DNA of 44,614 bases. Origin: Bacilli bacterium (GTDB lineage Bacteria > Bacillota_I > Bacilli_A > RF39 > UBA660). The stretch is from assembly GCA_017525035.1 (NCBI GenBank), contig JAFXTH010000016.1:1-44614 (forward strand). Direction: 5' to 3'. Made by a program: the position numbers and the translations under genes. Below, one piece after another: positions 17,396 to 24,947 of the stretch. The notes beneath the pieces are model-generated. The model was not told where the DNA came from, searched no databases, and saw only the letters and a list, made by a program, of their open reading frames with translations. Position 1 is the first letter of the stretch. Each line of letters opens with the position of its first letter.

Positions 17396-18634
17396 ATGAA
17401 GAATAAAAAGATTGATGTTTGTAAAATTTTATTTTTGCTATCACTTTTTATTACTCCATTATTATGCTCTTTTTTTGTAGTAATAATTAATAACTATGAA
17501 AAGTATGACTCTTTATTTAAAACGTTTATTGTTTTATCTATATGTGTATTTTTGTTAATTTTTATAATTACATTTATACAACTATTAAAGGATAAAAAAA
17601 TATTCTGTAGAAGAAATGTATATGCTAGATTAGCAGCTTTTGTTTTATTTGGCGTTTATATTTTTGGAAATATATCTACAGTACATTTTATTTATTATGA
17701 TGAAAATTTTAAAGAGTGGTTAATTAATACTAGTAGTAACTCTATTAATTATCAAGATTTAGCAGGACAAATATACAGTAAATATACACTTGCAGATTAT
17801 ACAGTTGTTGAAGAAGCTGCTGATGAAGAGTTAATTGATTTTGATGTCGAATATGATATGAACTTATATGCTAATAAATATGAAAAAGAAATATTGGAGC
17901 ATAAAGAAGGTGAAATCTATAAAATAATCAAAATTAAAGGTAAAACTAGTGGTACTGGTTCTACTTATGTTGGTTATATGGCTGTTGTTTATGATCCAAG
18001 TCACGTTAAACTTGCAAAAAGTAGTGGGGCAGGTGTTGATAATAACGCATATGGAGAAACCCTTTCAACAATAGCATACAAGAATAATGCTTTAGTCGCC
18101 ATAAATGCTGGTGGATTCTATGATCCATTCTGGAATAGTAATGGTGGAATACCACATGGTGATGTTTTTGTAAATGGTAAGCTTGATACATCATTTAGAA
18201 GAGGAGACTTCGGTGGAGGAATGGTTGGCTTCAACAAAAATAATAAATTAATATTAAAATATATGAGTACTGAAGAAGCAATTAATGCTGGTATTCGTGA
18301 TGGAGTTGACTGGGGACCATTCTTAATTGTTAATGGAGTAAACCAATATAAAAACAATCAAACTTATTGGGAATGTGGAAGAACTGCAATAGGTCAAAGA
18401 GAAGATGGTATTGTATTGCTTCTTGTAATCGATGGAATGCAATCACATTCACAAGGAGCTAGCTATACAGATTTAGCTAACATATTCGAAAGATATGGTG
18501 CTGTTAATGCTGCAAGTATGGATGGTGGTACAAGTACAGCCATGGTTGAAAAAGGGCAATATATTAACTCACCATGGAATGGTTATGTAAGAACATATAG
18601 ATGGCTTCCAAATGCCTGGGTAGTAGTTCCATAA
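17396..18634 (+). CDS. phosphodiester glycosidase (NAGPA domain), element copy
   Basis: A 412-aa membrane protein with three N-terminal helices (about 11-32, 43-65, 79-100) and an outer NAGPA-type domain (about 175-412). Family signatures are VAINAGGFYDPFWNSNGG, GIRDGVDWGPFLIVNG, RTAIGQR and AASMDGGTSTAM, ending PNAWVVVP. The domain is named after the human uncovering enzyme that removes GlcNAc from phosphodiesters; bacterial members act on cell-wall or exopolysaccharide phosphodiesters. A paralogue with the same layout is at 42692-43966. GGAGG precedes the ATG, 10 nt after the coiled-coil gene. The exact substrate is unknown. Confidence 0.88.
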   Translation: MKNKKIDVCKILFLLSLFITPLLCSFFVVIINNYEKYDSLFKTFIVLSICVFLLIFIITFIQLLKDKKIFCRRNVYARLAAFVLFGVYIFGNISTVHFIYYDENFKEWLINTSSNSINYQDLAGQIYSKYTLADYTVVEEAADEELIDFDVEYDMNLYANKYEKEILEHKEGEIYKIIKIKGKTSGTGSTYVGYMAVVYDPSHVKLAKSSGAGVDNNAYGETLSTIAYKNNALVAINAGGFYDPFWNSNGGIPHGDVFVNGKLDTSFRRGDFGGGMVGFNKNNKLILKYMSTEEAINAGIRDGVDWGPFLIVNGVNQYKNNQTYWECGRTAIGQREDGIVLLLVIDGMQSHSQGASYTDLANIFERYGAVNAASMDGGTSTAMVEKGQYINSPWNGYVRTYRWLPNAWVVVP

Positions 18635-18644
18635 AATTTTGTAC

Positions 18645-18656
18645 TTTAGAACTCAA
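18645..18656 (+). repeat. right inverted arm of the element
   Basis: TTTAGAACTCAA, the imperfect complement of the left arm. It also supplies the three extra codons (V, E, F) and the TAA that end the truncated ATPase on the minus strand. Confidence 0.8.
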
Positions 18657-19236
18657 CTTCACCTAAGTCGTGTGTTACCATAATTGCTGTCTTACCTTGA
18701 TCTTTGATTATCTTATATAAATCATCAGAAAGAGCAATCCTAGTTTGATAATCAAGAGAAGAAAGTGGCTCATCTAAAAGAAGAATATCAGGTTCTATTG
18801 CAAGAGTTCTAATTAATGCAACTCTTTGCCTCATACCACCTGATAAAGAGCTGGGATACTTATAAATAAAGTCTTTCAAACCATACTTATCTAAAAGAGA
18901 AATAACTTTCTCTTTTTTTTCTTTTGTTAATTCATTTTTAATTTCTAAACCAAGAAGGCAATTATCTAATATAGTTCTCCATGGAAGAAGTGAATCTTTT
19001 TGAAGCATATATCCTATTCTTATATTTTCTTTTTTATATTTAATTGTTCCTTCACTTTTATCTTCTAAGTTAGCTAGTATGGATAATAAGGTTGATTTAC
19101 CACAACCTGATGATCCTACTATGGATATAAATTCATTTTCATAAATATCTAAATTAATATTTTCTATTGCAAGAGTTTCTCCATTTTTATCATGATATCT
19201 TTTTTTAAGATTTTTAATTTCTAATAATTTATTCAT
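18646..19236 (-). CDS. ABC transporter ATPase, truncated by the element
   Basis: The 5' part of an SsuB/TauB-type ATPase; 193 native residues plus VEF from the element end. It keeps Walker A (GSSGCGKST), the Q-loop (GYMLQKDSLLPW), the signature SSLSGGMRQR, Walker B (LLLDEPLSSLD) and the H-switch (VTHD). Only the last 56 residues are lost; these are at 15615-15790. All ATP-handling motifs survive, so a partly working protein is conceivable, but the terminal strand is missing. The ATG overlaps the stop of the substrate-binding gene as ATGA. Confidence 0.92.
   Translation of the reverse strand: MNKLLEIKNLKKRYHDKNGETLAIENINLDIYENEFISIVGSSGCGKSTLLSILANLEDKSEGTIKYKKENIRIGYMLQKDSLLPWRTILDNCLLGLEIKNELTKEKKEKVISLLDKYGLKDFIYKYPSSLSGGMRQRVALIRTLAIEPDILLLDEPLSSLDYQTRIALSDDLYKIIKDQGKTAIMVTHDLGEVEF
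18657..18662 (+). repeat. right core site of the element (CTTCAC)
   Basis: Second copy of the 6-bp core also present at 15785-15790. Confidence 0.85.
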
Positions 19237-20219
19237 TTATTTTTATATATTAAATCTTTATATGGTACTTTTTCTTCTAAGGCATAAGCAGATATCATAA
19301 TATCTTGAAGATGATTAAACGATTCTTCTTTGAATTCTGTTGTAGTAGGCCATACTTTAATTTCTTTATATCTTTTAACAACATTTTCTAAGTCTTCTAA
19401 TGAAGTATCTGGGAAAAATGGTTTAATGGCTTCTGCTACAGTTTTGTTATCACTTTTGTTAACAAAGTCTAATCCCATTTGAATAGCTTTAGTAAATTTT
19501 TCTATAACATCTTTATTTTCTTTTATAAAACTTTTTCTAGCACTATAAGATGTATATGGAACAATACCACCTAGTTCTCCAACTGATGCAACAACATAAC
19601 CTAATCCTTGTTTTTCCACATCTGTTGCATTAGGTTCAAAAAGTGTTACATAATCACCTAGACCACCGATAAATGCTCCTTGCATAGCAGAGAAGGCAAT
19701 ACTTGTATCTATTGTTAAGTCATCAATATTAATCCCATTTTCTTTAAGTGCCCATTCAAGAGTCATCTCAGGCATTCCGCCTAATCTTCCACCAATTATA
19801 ATTTTATTTTTTAAATTTTCTAATTTAAAATTTTCTTCTTTTTTTCTTGAAACAATAAAACTTCCATCTTTTTGAGTTAATTGTGCAAAAGTTTGCAAGT
19901 AATCTTTTTCTCCACCATTATAGACATATATTGTAGCTTCTATTCCAGAAAAGCCAATATCAACATCGTTAGATAATACTGCAGCAATAACTTTATCAGC
20001 ACCACTAGCTAATGTAAGATCAATATCAAGCCCAACATTTTCAAAGTAGCCATTTGCTATTGCAGCATATTGAGGTGCATAGAATACACTGTGAGCTACT
20101 TCTGCAACTTTAATCTTTTTAAGTTTTTGTTCATCACTTTTATTTGTTCTATAAAGTGTCATTAAACACAAAATAAAAATAATAACAACTCCAATAATTG
20201 TAATTGTTTTTTTCTTCAT
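19233..20219 (-). CDS. ABC substrate-binding protein, SsuA/THI5-like
   Basis: A 328-aa periplasmic-binding-type protein of the NMT1/SsuA class. An N-terminal hydrophobic segment (about 5-23) lacks a good lipobox, so it is anchored by an uncleaved helix. Family segments are VFYAPQYAAIANGYFENVGLDID, ASGADKVIAAVLSNDVDIGFSG, GGMPEMTLEWALKENGI and GIVPYTSYSARKSF. Relatives bind sulfonates, taurine, nitrate, or thiamine and pyrimidine precursors; the sequence does not decide. It is the first gene of the minus-strand transporter operon. It diverges from a uracil permease, a weak hint of a pyrimidine-related substrate. AGGAGG is the ribosome site, and TATAAT at 20244-20249 on the minus strand is a likely -10. 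Confidence 0.9.
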   Translation of the reverse strand: MKKKTITIIGVVIIFILCLMTLYRTNKSDEQKLKKIKVAEVAHSVFYAPQYAAIANGYFENVGLDIDLTLASGADKVIAAVLSNDVDIGFSGIEATIYVYNGGEKDYLQTFAQLTQKDGSFIVSRKKEENFKLENLKNKIIIGGRLGGMPEMTLEWALKENGINIDDLTIDTSIAFSAMQGAFIGGLGDYVTLFEPNATDVEKQGLGYVVASVGELGGIVPYTSYSARKSFIKENKDVIEKFTKAIQMGLDFVNKSDNKTVAEAIKPFFPDTSLEDLENVVKRYKEIKVWPTTTEFKEESFNHLQDIMISAYALEEKVPYKDLIYKNK

Positions 20220-20282
20220 AAATCCTCCTTTTTGTATCAGTTTATTATATGCGTTAAAACTAATACATGTGGGCTAATATCA

Positions 20283-20311
20283 TTGATTGAAAAAAATAGT
20301 TATGTTAATAT
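20283..20311 (+). promoter_or_regulatory. promoter of the uracil permease gene
   Basis: TTGATT, 17 nt, TAATAT. The -10 is a modest match. It lies about 20 bp before the permease start in the divergent gap. Confidence 0.55.
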
Positions 20312-20331
20312 TAAAATAGTGAGGTGATAAA

Positions 20332-21606
20332 GTGAGTAAACTTTTATATGATACGCATGATAAGCCACCAATTAATAAATTATTCTTTTTGGCCTTTCAA
20401 CATGTATTTGCCATGTTTGGCGCAACTATATTAGTGCCAATAATGATTAATGAGGCATGTGGTACAGAAGTCATTTCAATTCCAACTGCACTTTTATGTA
20501 GTGGGATAGGAACCCTTCTTTATATATTGTGTACTAAAGGGAAATCTCCAGTTTACTTGGGAAGTTCATTTGCTTTTGTAACACCAGTTATTGCAGCATT
20601 CACAAAAGATGGTGCATCAGGCTTTACAACAGGAATTATAACAGTAGGTTTAATATACATAATATTTTCGTTACTAGTTAGATTTTTTGGAAAAGAATGG
20701 ATTCATAAATTACTACCACCAGTTGTAGTTGGACCAATGATAATGATTATTGGACTATCACTTGCTCCTAATGCGGTAAAACAAATTGGAATTGATGGAA
20801 GTGCTATTGAATGGAAAGGTATTCTAGTTGCTTTCGTTTCATTTTTTGTAACTGCTTATTTAGCAATAAATGGAAAAGGATTTCTTAAAGTAATTCCATT
20901 TTTAGTAGGTATCATTACAGGTTATGTATTGTCTATTGCTTTAGGACTTGTTGATTTTACTCCTGTAGGAACTGCAGATATTATATCTATTCCTAAAATA
21001 TTAATACCAATTAAAGACTATACATTTAGTTTTTCTGGTATGGTGACGCTCGCTCCAATTGCTCTTGTTTCTATTGCGGAACATATTGGTGATCACATGG
21101 CATTATCTAGTATCATTGGAAAAAATTTAATTAAAGATCCTGGACTTGATAAAACTTTAATGGGGGACGGGTGTGCAACACTTTTTGCTGGTTTAATTGG
21201 AGGACCTGCTAATACAACATATGGTGAAAATACTAGTGTTGTTGGAATGAGTAGAGTAGCTTCTGTTTGGGTTACTGGATGGGCTGCTGCAATATCTATT
21301 TGTATGGCCTTTATGGGCATCATAGCTGCACTTTTTGCAACGATACCTTCTCCAGTACTTGGAGGTGTTTCTCTACTTCTATATGGCTTTATTTCAGTTA
21401 ATGGACTTAAAGTATTAGTAGAAAATAAAGTAGACTTCAATAATGTTAAAAATATAGTTGTAGTATCAGTTATGCTTATTCTTGGTTTAGGTGGTGCTAT
21501 AGTAACATTTGGTACAGGTGATGTTTCAGTATCTTTAACAGGAATGAGCCTAGCAGCTATATTTGGTATTGTTCTAAATTTAATATTAAAAGAAAATAAG
21601 AATTAA
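20332..21606 (+). CDS. uraA: uracil permease, NCS2 family
   Basis: A 424-aa nucleobase:H+ symporter with about 12-14 helices. It begins with DKPPINKLFFLAFQHVFAMFGATILVP, which is typical of UraA/PyrP. The substrate-site segments are VSIAEHIGDHMALS and GLIGGPANTTYGEN (Glu in each, as in E. coli UraA). Translation starts at GTG, after GAGGTGAT. It is monocistronic with a downstream hairpin. No PyrR-type attenuator is visible in the short leader. Confidence 0.93.
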   Translation: MSKLLYDTHDKPPINKLFFLAFQHVFAMFGATILVPIMINEACGTEVISIPTALLCSGIGTLLYILCTKGKSPVYLGSSFAFVTPVIAAFTKDGASGFTTGIITVGLIYIIFSLLVRFFGKEWIHKLLPPVVVGPMIMIIGLSLAPNAVKQIGIDGSAIEWKGILVAFVSFFVTAYLAINGKGFLKVIPFLVGIITGYVLSIALGLVDFTPVGTADIISIPKILIPIKDYTFSFSGMVTLAPIALVSIAEHIGDHMALSSIIGKNLIKDPGLDKTLMGDGCATLFAGLIGGPANTTYGENTSVVGMSRVASVWVTGWAAAISICMAFMGIIAALFATIPSPVLGGVSLLLYGFISVNGLKVLVENKVDFNNVKNIVVVSVMLILGLGGAIVTFGTGDVSVSLTGMSLAAIFGIVLNLILKENKN

Positions 21607-21632
21607 ACTATTATGTCTAGTTATGTACATAG

Positions 21633-21660
21633 AGAATAGTTATCTATTCTTATTTTTTAT
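21633..21660 (+). terminator. terminator after the uracil permease gene
   Basis: AGAATAG and CTATTCT pair around TTAT, followed by a T-rich tract. Confidence 0.7.
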
Positions 21661-21733
21661 TTTGAGTGTTAAAATATTATTATAAGAGAAAGTATATATT
21701 TTATAATAAAAAATAATTCAAAGGAGAATTTAA

Positions 21734-22408
21734 ATGTTTGGATTTTTTAAGAGAAGAGCACAAAAGAAAGAGGAAAAGAAACAAGAAGCAAAAGCTGGAA
21801 ATATAAATGAATGGTCTTTTCAACGTTTTTGCGGATTTTATGGTGACAGAGTATTTAAAGACGAAAGATTCATGGATAAGATTAACATCATAACTGAATG
21901 TGTAAGAGACAAAAAGATGGAACGTCTTGATGAAATATCAGAGAAGGCTGGTTGTACTGTTGAAGAAACAGTAATGAAGATTAGATATTTAAAAAATAAA
22001 AGAGTACTTGATGATATTTATATTGACAGAATTAATCGATTAGTAAAGAAATGCACTGAAGATGATGCCCAAATATTAGAAAAATATTACACAATGTTAT
22101 ATAATGATCACTTTAGTATTCGTGAAATGGCAATAAGAGTACCAAACTTTTATAATAAACCATTACCAATTATCGAAGAAGATGTATTTAAAGATATTAA
22201 ATACTTATATGAAAAATGTATAATAAATGGAATTAAACTTGATGAATCAAGAAAAGAAATAATCTATTATACAATTGAAAAAAAGAAAAAAGCAGAAATA
22301 TATGCTACTGTAAATTGTCCAAAATGTGGAGCACTTGTTGATGTTGTTAAAAAGAGCAACAGTAGATGTGAATATTGTGGATCAATAGTAGAAGATACTT
22401 ATTCATAA
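21734..22408 (+). CDS. zinc-ribbon protein of unknown function
   Basis: A 224-aa soluble protein. The lysine-rich N-terminus (RRAQKKEEKKQEAKA) is followed by a helical middle that includes a probable winged-helix segment (LDEISEKAGCTVEETVMKIRYLKNKRVL). The C-terminal zinc ribbon reads CPKCGALVDV ... CEYCGS. The order of winged helix then ribbon recalls small PCI-like or regulatory proteins, but I cannot assign a function. AAGGAG is the ribosome site. It is monocistronic and closed by a perfect hairpin. Confidence 0.75.
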   Translation: MFGFFKRRAQKKEEKKQEAKAGNINEWSFQRFCGFYGDRVFKDERFMDKINIITECVRDKKMERLDEISEKAGCTVEETVMKIRYLKNKRVLDDIYIDRINRLVKKCTEDDAQILEKYYTMLYNDHFSIREMAIRVPNFYNKPLPIIEEDVFKDIKYLYEKCIINGIKLDESRKEIIYYTIEKKKKAEIYATVNCPKCGALVDVVKKSNSRCEYCGSIVEDTYS

Positions 22409-22434
22409 AACATTGATTTAATCAATGTTTTTTT
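22409..22434 (+). terminator. terminator after the zinc-ribbon gene
   Basis: A perfect 9-bp stem, AACATTGAT with ATCAATGTT, loop TTA, and a T run. Confidence 0.85.
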
Positions 22435-22481
22435 CATACTTAAAAAGTATTCAAATATACTTTAATGAAAGGAGTTATATT

Positions 22482-23150
22482 GTGAATACTTATACAGTAC
22501 AAAAAGGTGATACACTTTATGGAATAGCAAAGAAATATAATACTTCAGTGGATGCGATAAAAAAAGAAAATAATTTATCAAATGATAGATTATACATTGG
22601 CCAAAAATTAAAAGTTAATTCAAATGGTAATGAGCCACTTGAATGTATTGTGTATACAGTTAAAAAAGGTGATAATCTTTATGCTATTGCAAAAAAGTAT
22701 AACACTACAGTTAATGAGATAAAGTCATATAATAATTTATCCAGTAATTCATTACAAATAGGAGATAGAATTATTATTCCTTGTAATGTTTTGAATGATT
22801 ATAAACCAGGCAGTTATGTTTCTTATACTGTAGAAAAAGGTGATTCTCTTTACTCAATTGCCAATAGATTCGGTACTACTATAGATAAAATAATTAGTGA
22901 TAATGATTTAAAAAGTAATATATTGCAAGTTGGTACAGTATTAATTGTAGATGATAATAAAGGAATATCTAGTGTTAAAGAATGCTATGGTAATAATACA
23001 GACACAGTTGTTAATAATAAGTATATAGTTCAAAAAGGAGAAAGCCTTTATAGTATTGCTAAGAAGTTCAATACTTCTGTTGATAATATTAAAAGGAAGA
23101 ATAATTTAAGCAGTAATCTCATAAGTATTGGGCAAGAGTTAATTATTTAA
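22482..23150 (+). CDS. protein with four LysM domains
   Basis: A 222-aa protein made almost wholly of four LysM peptidoglycan/chitin-binding repeats. They open [57 protein letters not shown] and [19 protein letters not shown]. There is no signal peptide. The start is a GTG at 22482, placed by AAAGGAG 7 nt before it; a longer reading begins inside the upstream terminator hairpin. A LysM protein without a secretion signal, in an operon with a SpoIID-like peptidoglycan-binding protein, suggests a role at the spore surface made in the mother cell, but that is inference. Confidence 0.85.
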   Translation: MNTYTVQKGDTLYGIAKKYNTSVDAIKKENNLSNDRLYIGQKLKVNSNGNEPLECIVYTVKKGDNLYAIAKKYNTTVNEIKSYNNLSSNSLQIGDRIIIPCNVLNDYKPGSYVSYTVEKGDSLYSIANRFGTTIDKIISDNDLKSNILQVGTVLIVDDNKGISSVKECYGNNTDTVVNNKYIVQKGESLYSIAKKFNTSVDNIKRKNNLSSNLISIGQELII

Positions 23151-23159
23151 GGAGAGATT

Positions 23160-23579
23160 ATGGAATATATATACGATAGTGAAGAATTCAAAAATACTGG
23201 GATTTATAAAAATTTTATTAATATTAATCAGGGTTCTGGGATATTAAAAGTAGAAGCATCTGTAGCAAGTGGGGCATATCCACTTGAAGGTGTTAACATA
23301 AAAGTTTATAAAGATTTTGGAAGAGATAGAGTAATATTTTATGAAGGAGTTACTAATAGTTCTGGAATAATAGATAATATTATTCTTCCTACAAAAAAGT
23401 TAGAAAAAGAAATAAATGAAGCTAGTGATATTGACTTCACTACTTATGATTTAGAAGCAAAATATTCTAAATACAATTTAGAGAAGATGTATGACGTTTC
23501 TATATTTGATGATATTAAAGTTATTCAACCAATTACATTTGTAATTAATGAATTAGTGGATGGTGATAACAACGGCTAA
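23160..23579 (+). CDS. carboxypeptidase-regulatory-like domain protein
   Basis: A 139-aa protein. GILKVEASVASGAYPLEGVNIKVYK ... FYEGVTNSSGIIDNIILP is a typical carboxypeptidase-regulatory / Cna-B-like beta sandwich. It is soluble, without signal or anchor. It begins 9 nt after the LysM gene, with GGAGAG as ribosome site, and overlaps the next gene by 20 nt. The three genes form one unit, so it probably helps assemble or link the LysM and peptidoglycan-binding partners. Confidence 0.75.
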   Translation: MEYIYDSEEFKNTGIYKNFININQGSGILKVEASVASGAYPLEGVNIKVYKDFGRDRVIFYEGVTNSSGIIDNIILPTKKLEKEINEASDIDFTTYDLEAKYSKYNLEKMYDVSIFDDIKVIQPITFVINELVDGDNNG

Positions 23580-24921
23580 TAGAGTTAATTATCCAACTAT
23601 TCCAACAGATGTTGTTGTGCATTTAGGAGCACCTGATGAAGCAGCAAGAAACATAAGTGTTCCTTTTACAACATATATTAAAAATGTTGCATCAAATGAG
23701 ATATATCCAACATGGCCTGATGCGGCAATTGAAGCTAATATTCTTGCGATAATATCTTTTACATTAAATAGAATTTATAATGAATGGTATCCATCACGAG
23801 GTTATGCATTTGATATAACATCATCACCAAAATATGATCAAGCATTTATTGAAGACAAAGAATACTTTGATGTTATATCTAAGAAAGTTGATCAAATATT
23901 TAATAATTATATTTATAGAGAAGGGCAAGTACAACCGTTGTACGCAGTATACTGTGATGGAAGAGTTACAACATGCAATGGCATGTCACAATGGGGTAGT
24001 GTTACTTTAGCAAGAAATGGTAAAAGTGCCTTAGATATTTTAAAAAATTATTATGGAAGCGATGTAAGAATATTTAAGAATGCTCCAATGGGTGAAGTAA
24101 CAGGAACTTACCCTGGATATGTTCTAACACTTGGTGAAGCAGGAGATCAAGTTAAAATAATTCAAAGTGAATTAAATAGAATATCTAATAATTATCCGGC
24201 AATACCTAAAATAGCAAAAGTAAATGGTTATTATGGTGTAGATACTGAAAGTGCAATTAAGAAATTCCAAGAAGTATTTAACCTAAATGTTACAGGTAAT
24301 GTAGATTACTCAACATGGTATAAAATTAAATATATTTATAATGCTGTTAAAAGGCTTAATGATTTGTATTCAGAAGGAATAAGCGAGAGTGAATCAATTG
24401 TTACTTTTGCAAGTAGACTTGAGTATGGTGATACTGGATTATTAGTAAAAGGACTTCATTATTTTTTAGGAGTAATTGCATTCTTTGATAATGAACTTCC
24501 TTTATTAGAAGTTAATGGTGTATATAATGATAGTACAGTTAATATGGTTATTAATTTTCAGAATAAATATGGACTTCCAGCAACAGGAATAGTGGATGCA
24601 CCTACATGGACTAAGATTAAAGAAGTGTATTTTAATACTTTAAACAATATACCTGTTGAATATGTTAAATATAGAGATGAATTTTATCCAGGAAGAGTAA
24701 TGTCTATTGGTTTTTCTGGAGAAGATGTTAAAAGACTTCAAAACTTTTTATACACAGTTTGTGAAAAGTTTAAAAACATTCCTGGCGTTAGAGTATCAGG
24801 TGTATTTGATGATTTAACTGAAAGGTCAGTTATAGCCCTTCAAAAGAAATTTGGTATTGAAGAAAGTGGTGTAGTAGGTCCAACTTTTTGGAATGATTTA
24901 GTTGAATATTCAAAGACATAA
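23560..24921 (+). CDS. SpoIID-like and triple peptidoglycan-binding protein
   Basis: A 453-aa protein. The first 180 residues resemble the SpoIID/LytB type (VPFTTYIKNVASNEIYPTWPDAAIEANILAI ... CNGMSQWGSVTLARNGKSALDILKNYYG). Three peptidoglycan-binding type-1 domains follow (about 188-260, 287-365, 383-449), each with the L-x-x-GDxGxxVKxLQ ... GxxxTxxAVxxFQ pattern. There is no signal peptide. Similar proteins are known in spore-forming Clostridia. The start may be the ATG at 23560 or the GTG three bases later. It is the last gene of the LysM cluster. Confidence 0.85.
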   Translation: MVITTANRVNYPTIPTDVVVHLGAPDEAARNISVPFTTYIKNVASNEIYPTWPDAAIEANILAIISFTLNRIYNEWYPSRGYAFDITSSPKYDQAFIEDKEYFDVISKKVDQIFNNYIYREGQVQPLYAVYCDGRVTTCNGMSQWGSVTLARNGKSALDILKNYYGSDVRIFKNAPMGEVTGTYPGYVLTLGEAGDQVKIIQSELNRISNNYPAIPKIAKVNGYYGVDTESAIKKFQEVFNLNVTGNVDYSTWYKIKYIYNAVKRLNDLYSEGISESESIVTFASRLEYGDTGLLVKGLHYFLGVIAFFDNELPLLEVNGVYNDSTVNMVINFQNKYGLPATGIVDAPTWTKIKEVYFNTLNNIPVEYVKYRDEFYPGRVMSIGFSGEDVKRLQNFLYTVCEKFKNIPGVRVSGVFDDLTERSVIALQKKFGIEESGVVGPTFWNDLVEYSKT

Positions 24922-24947
24922 AAAAAGAATGACTAAGCATTCTTTTT
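24922..24947. terminator. bidirectional terminator between converging genes
   Basis: AAAAAGAATG and CATTCTTTTT form a perfect 10-bp stem with loop ACTAAG. It serves the SpoIID-like gene and overlaps the 3' end of the converging 845-aa gene. Confidence 0.85.
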
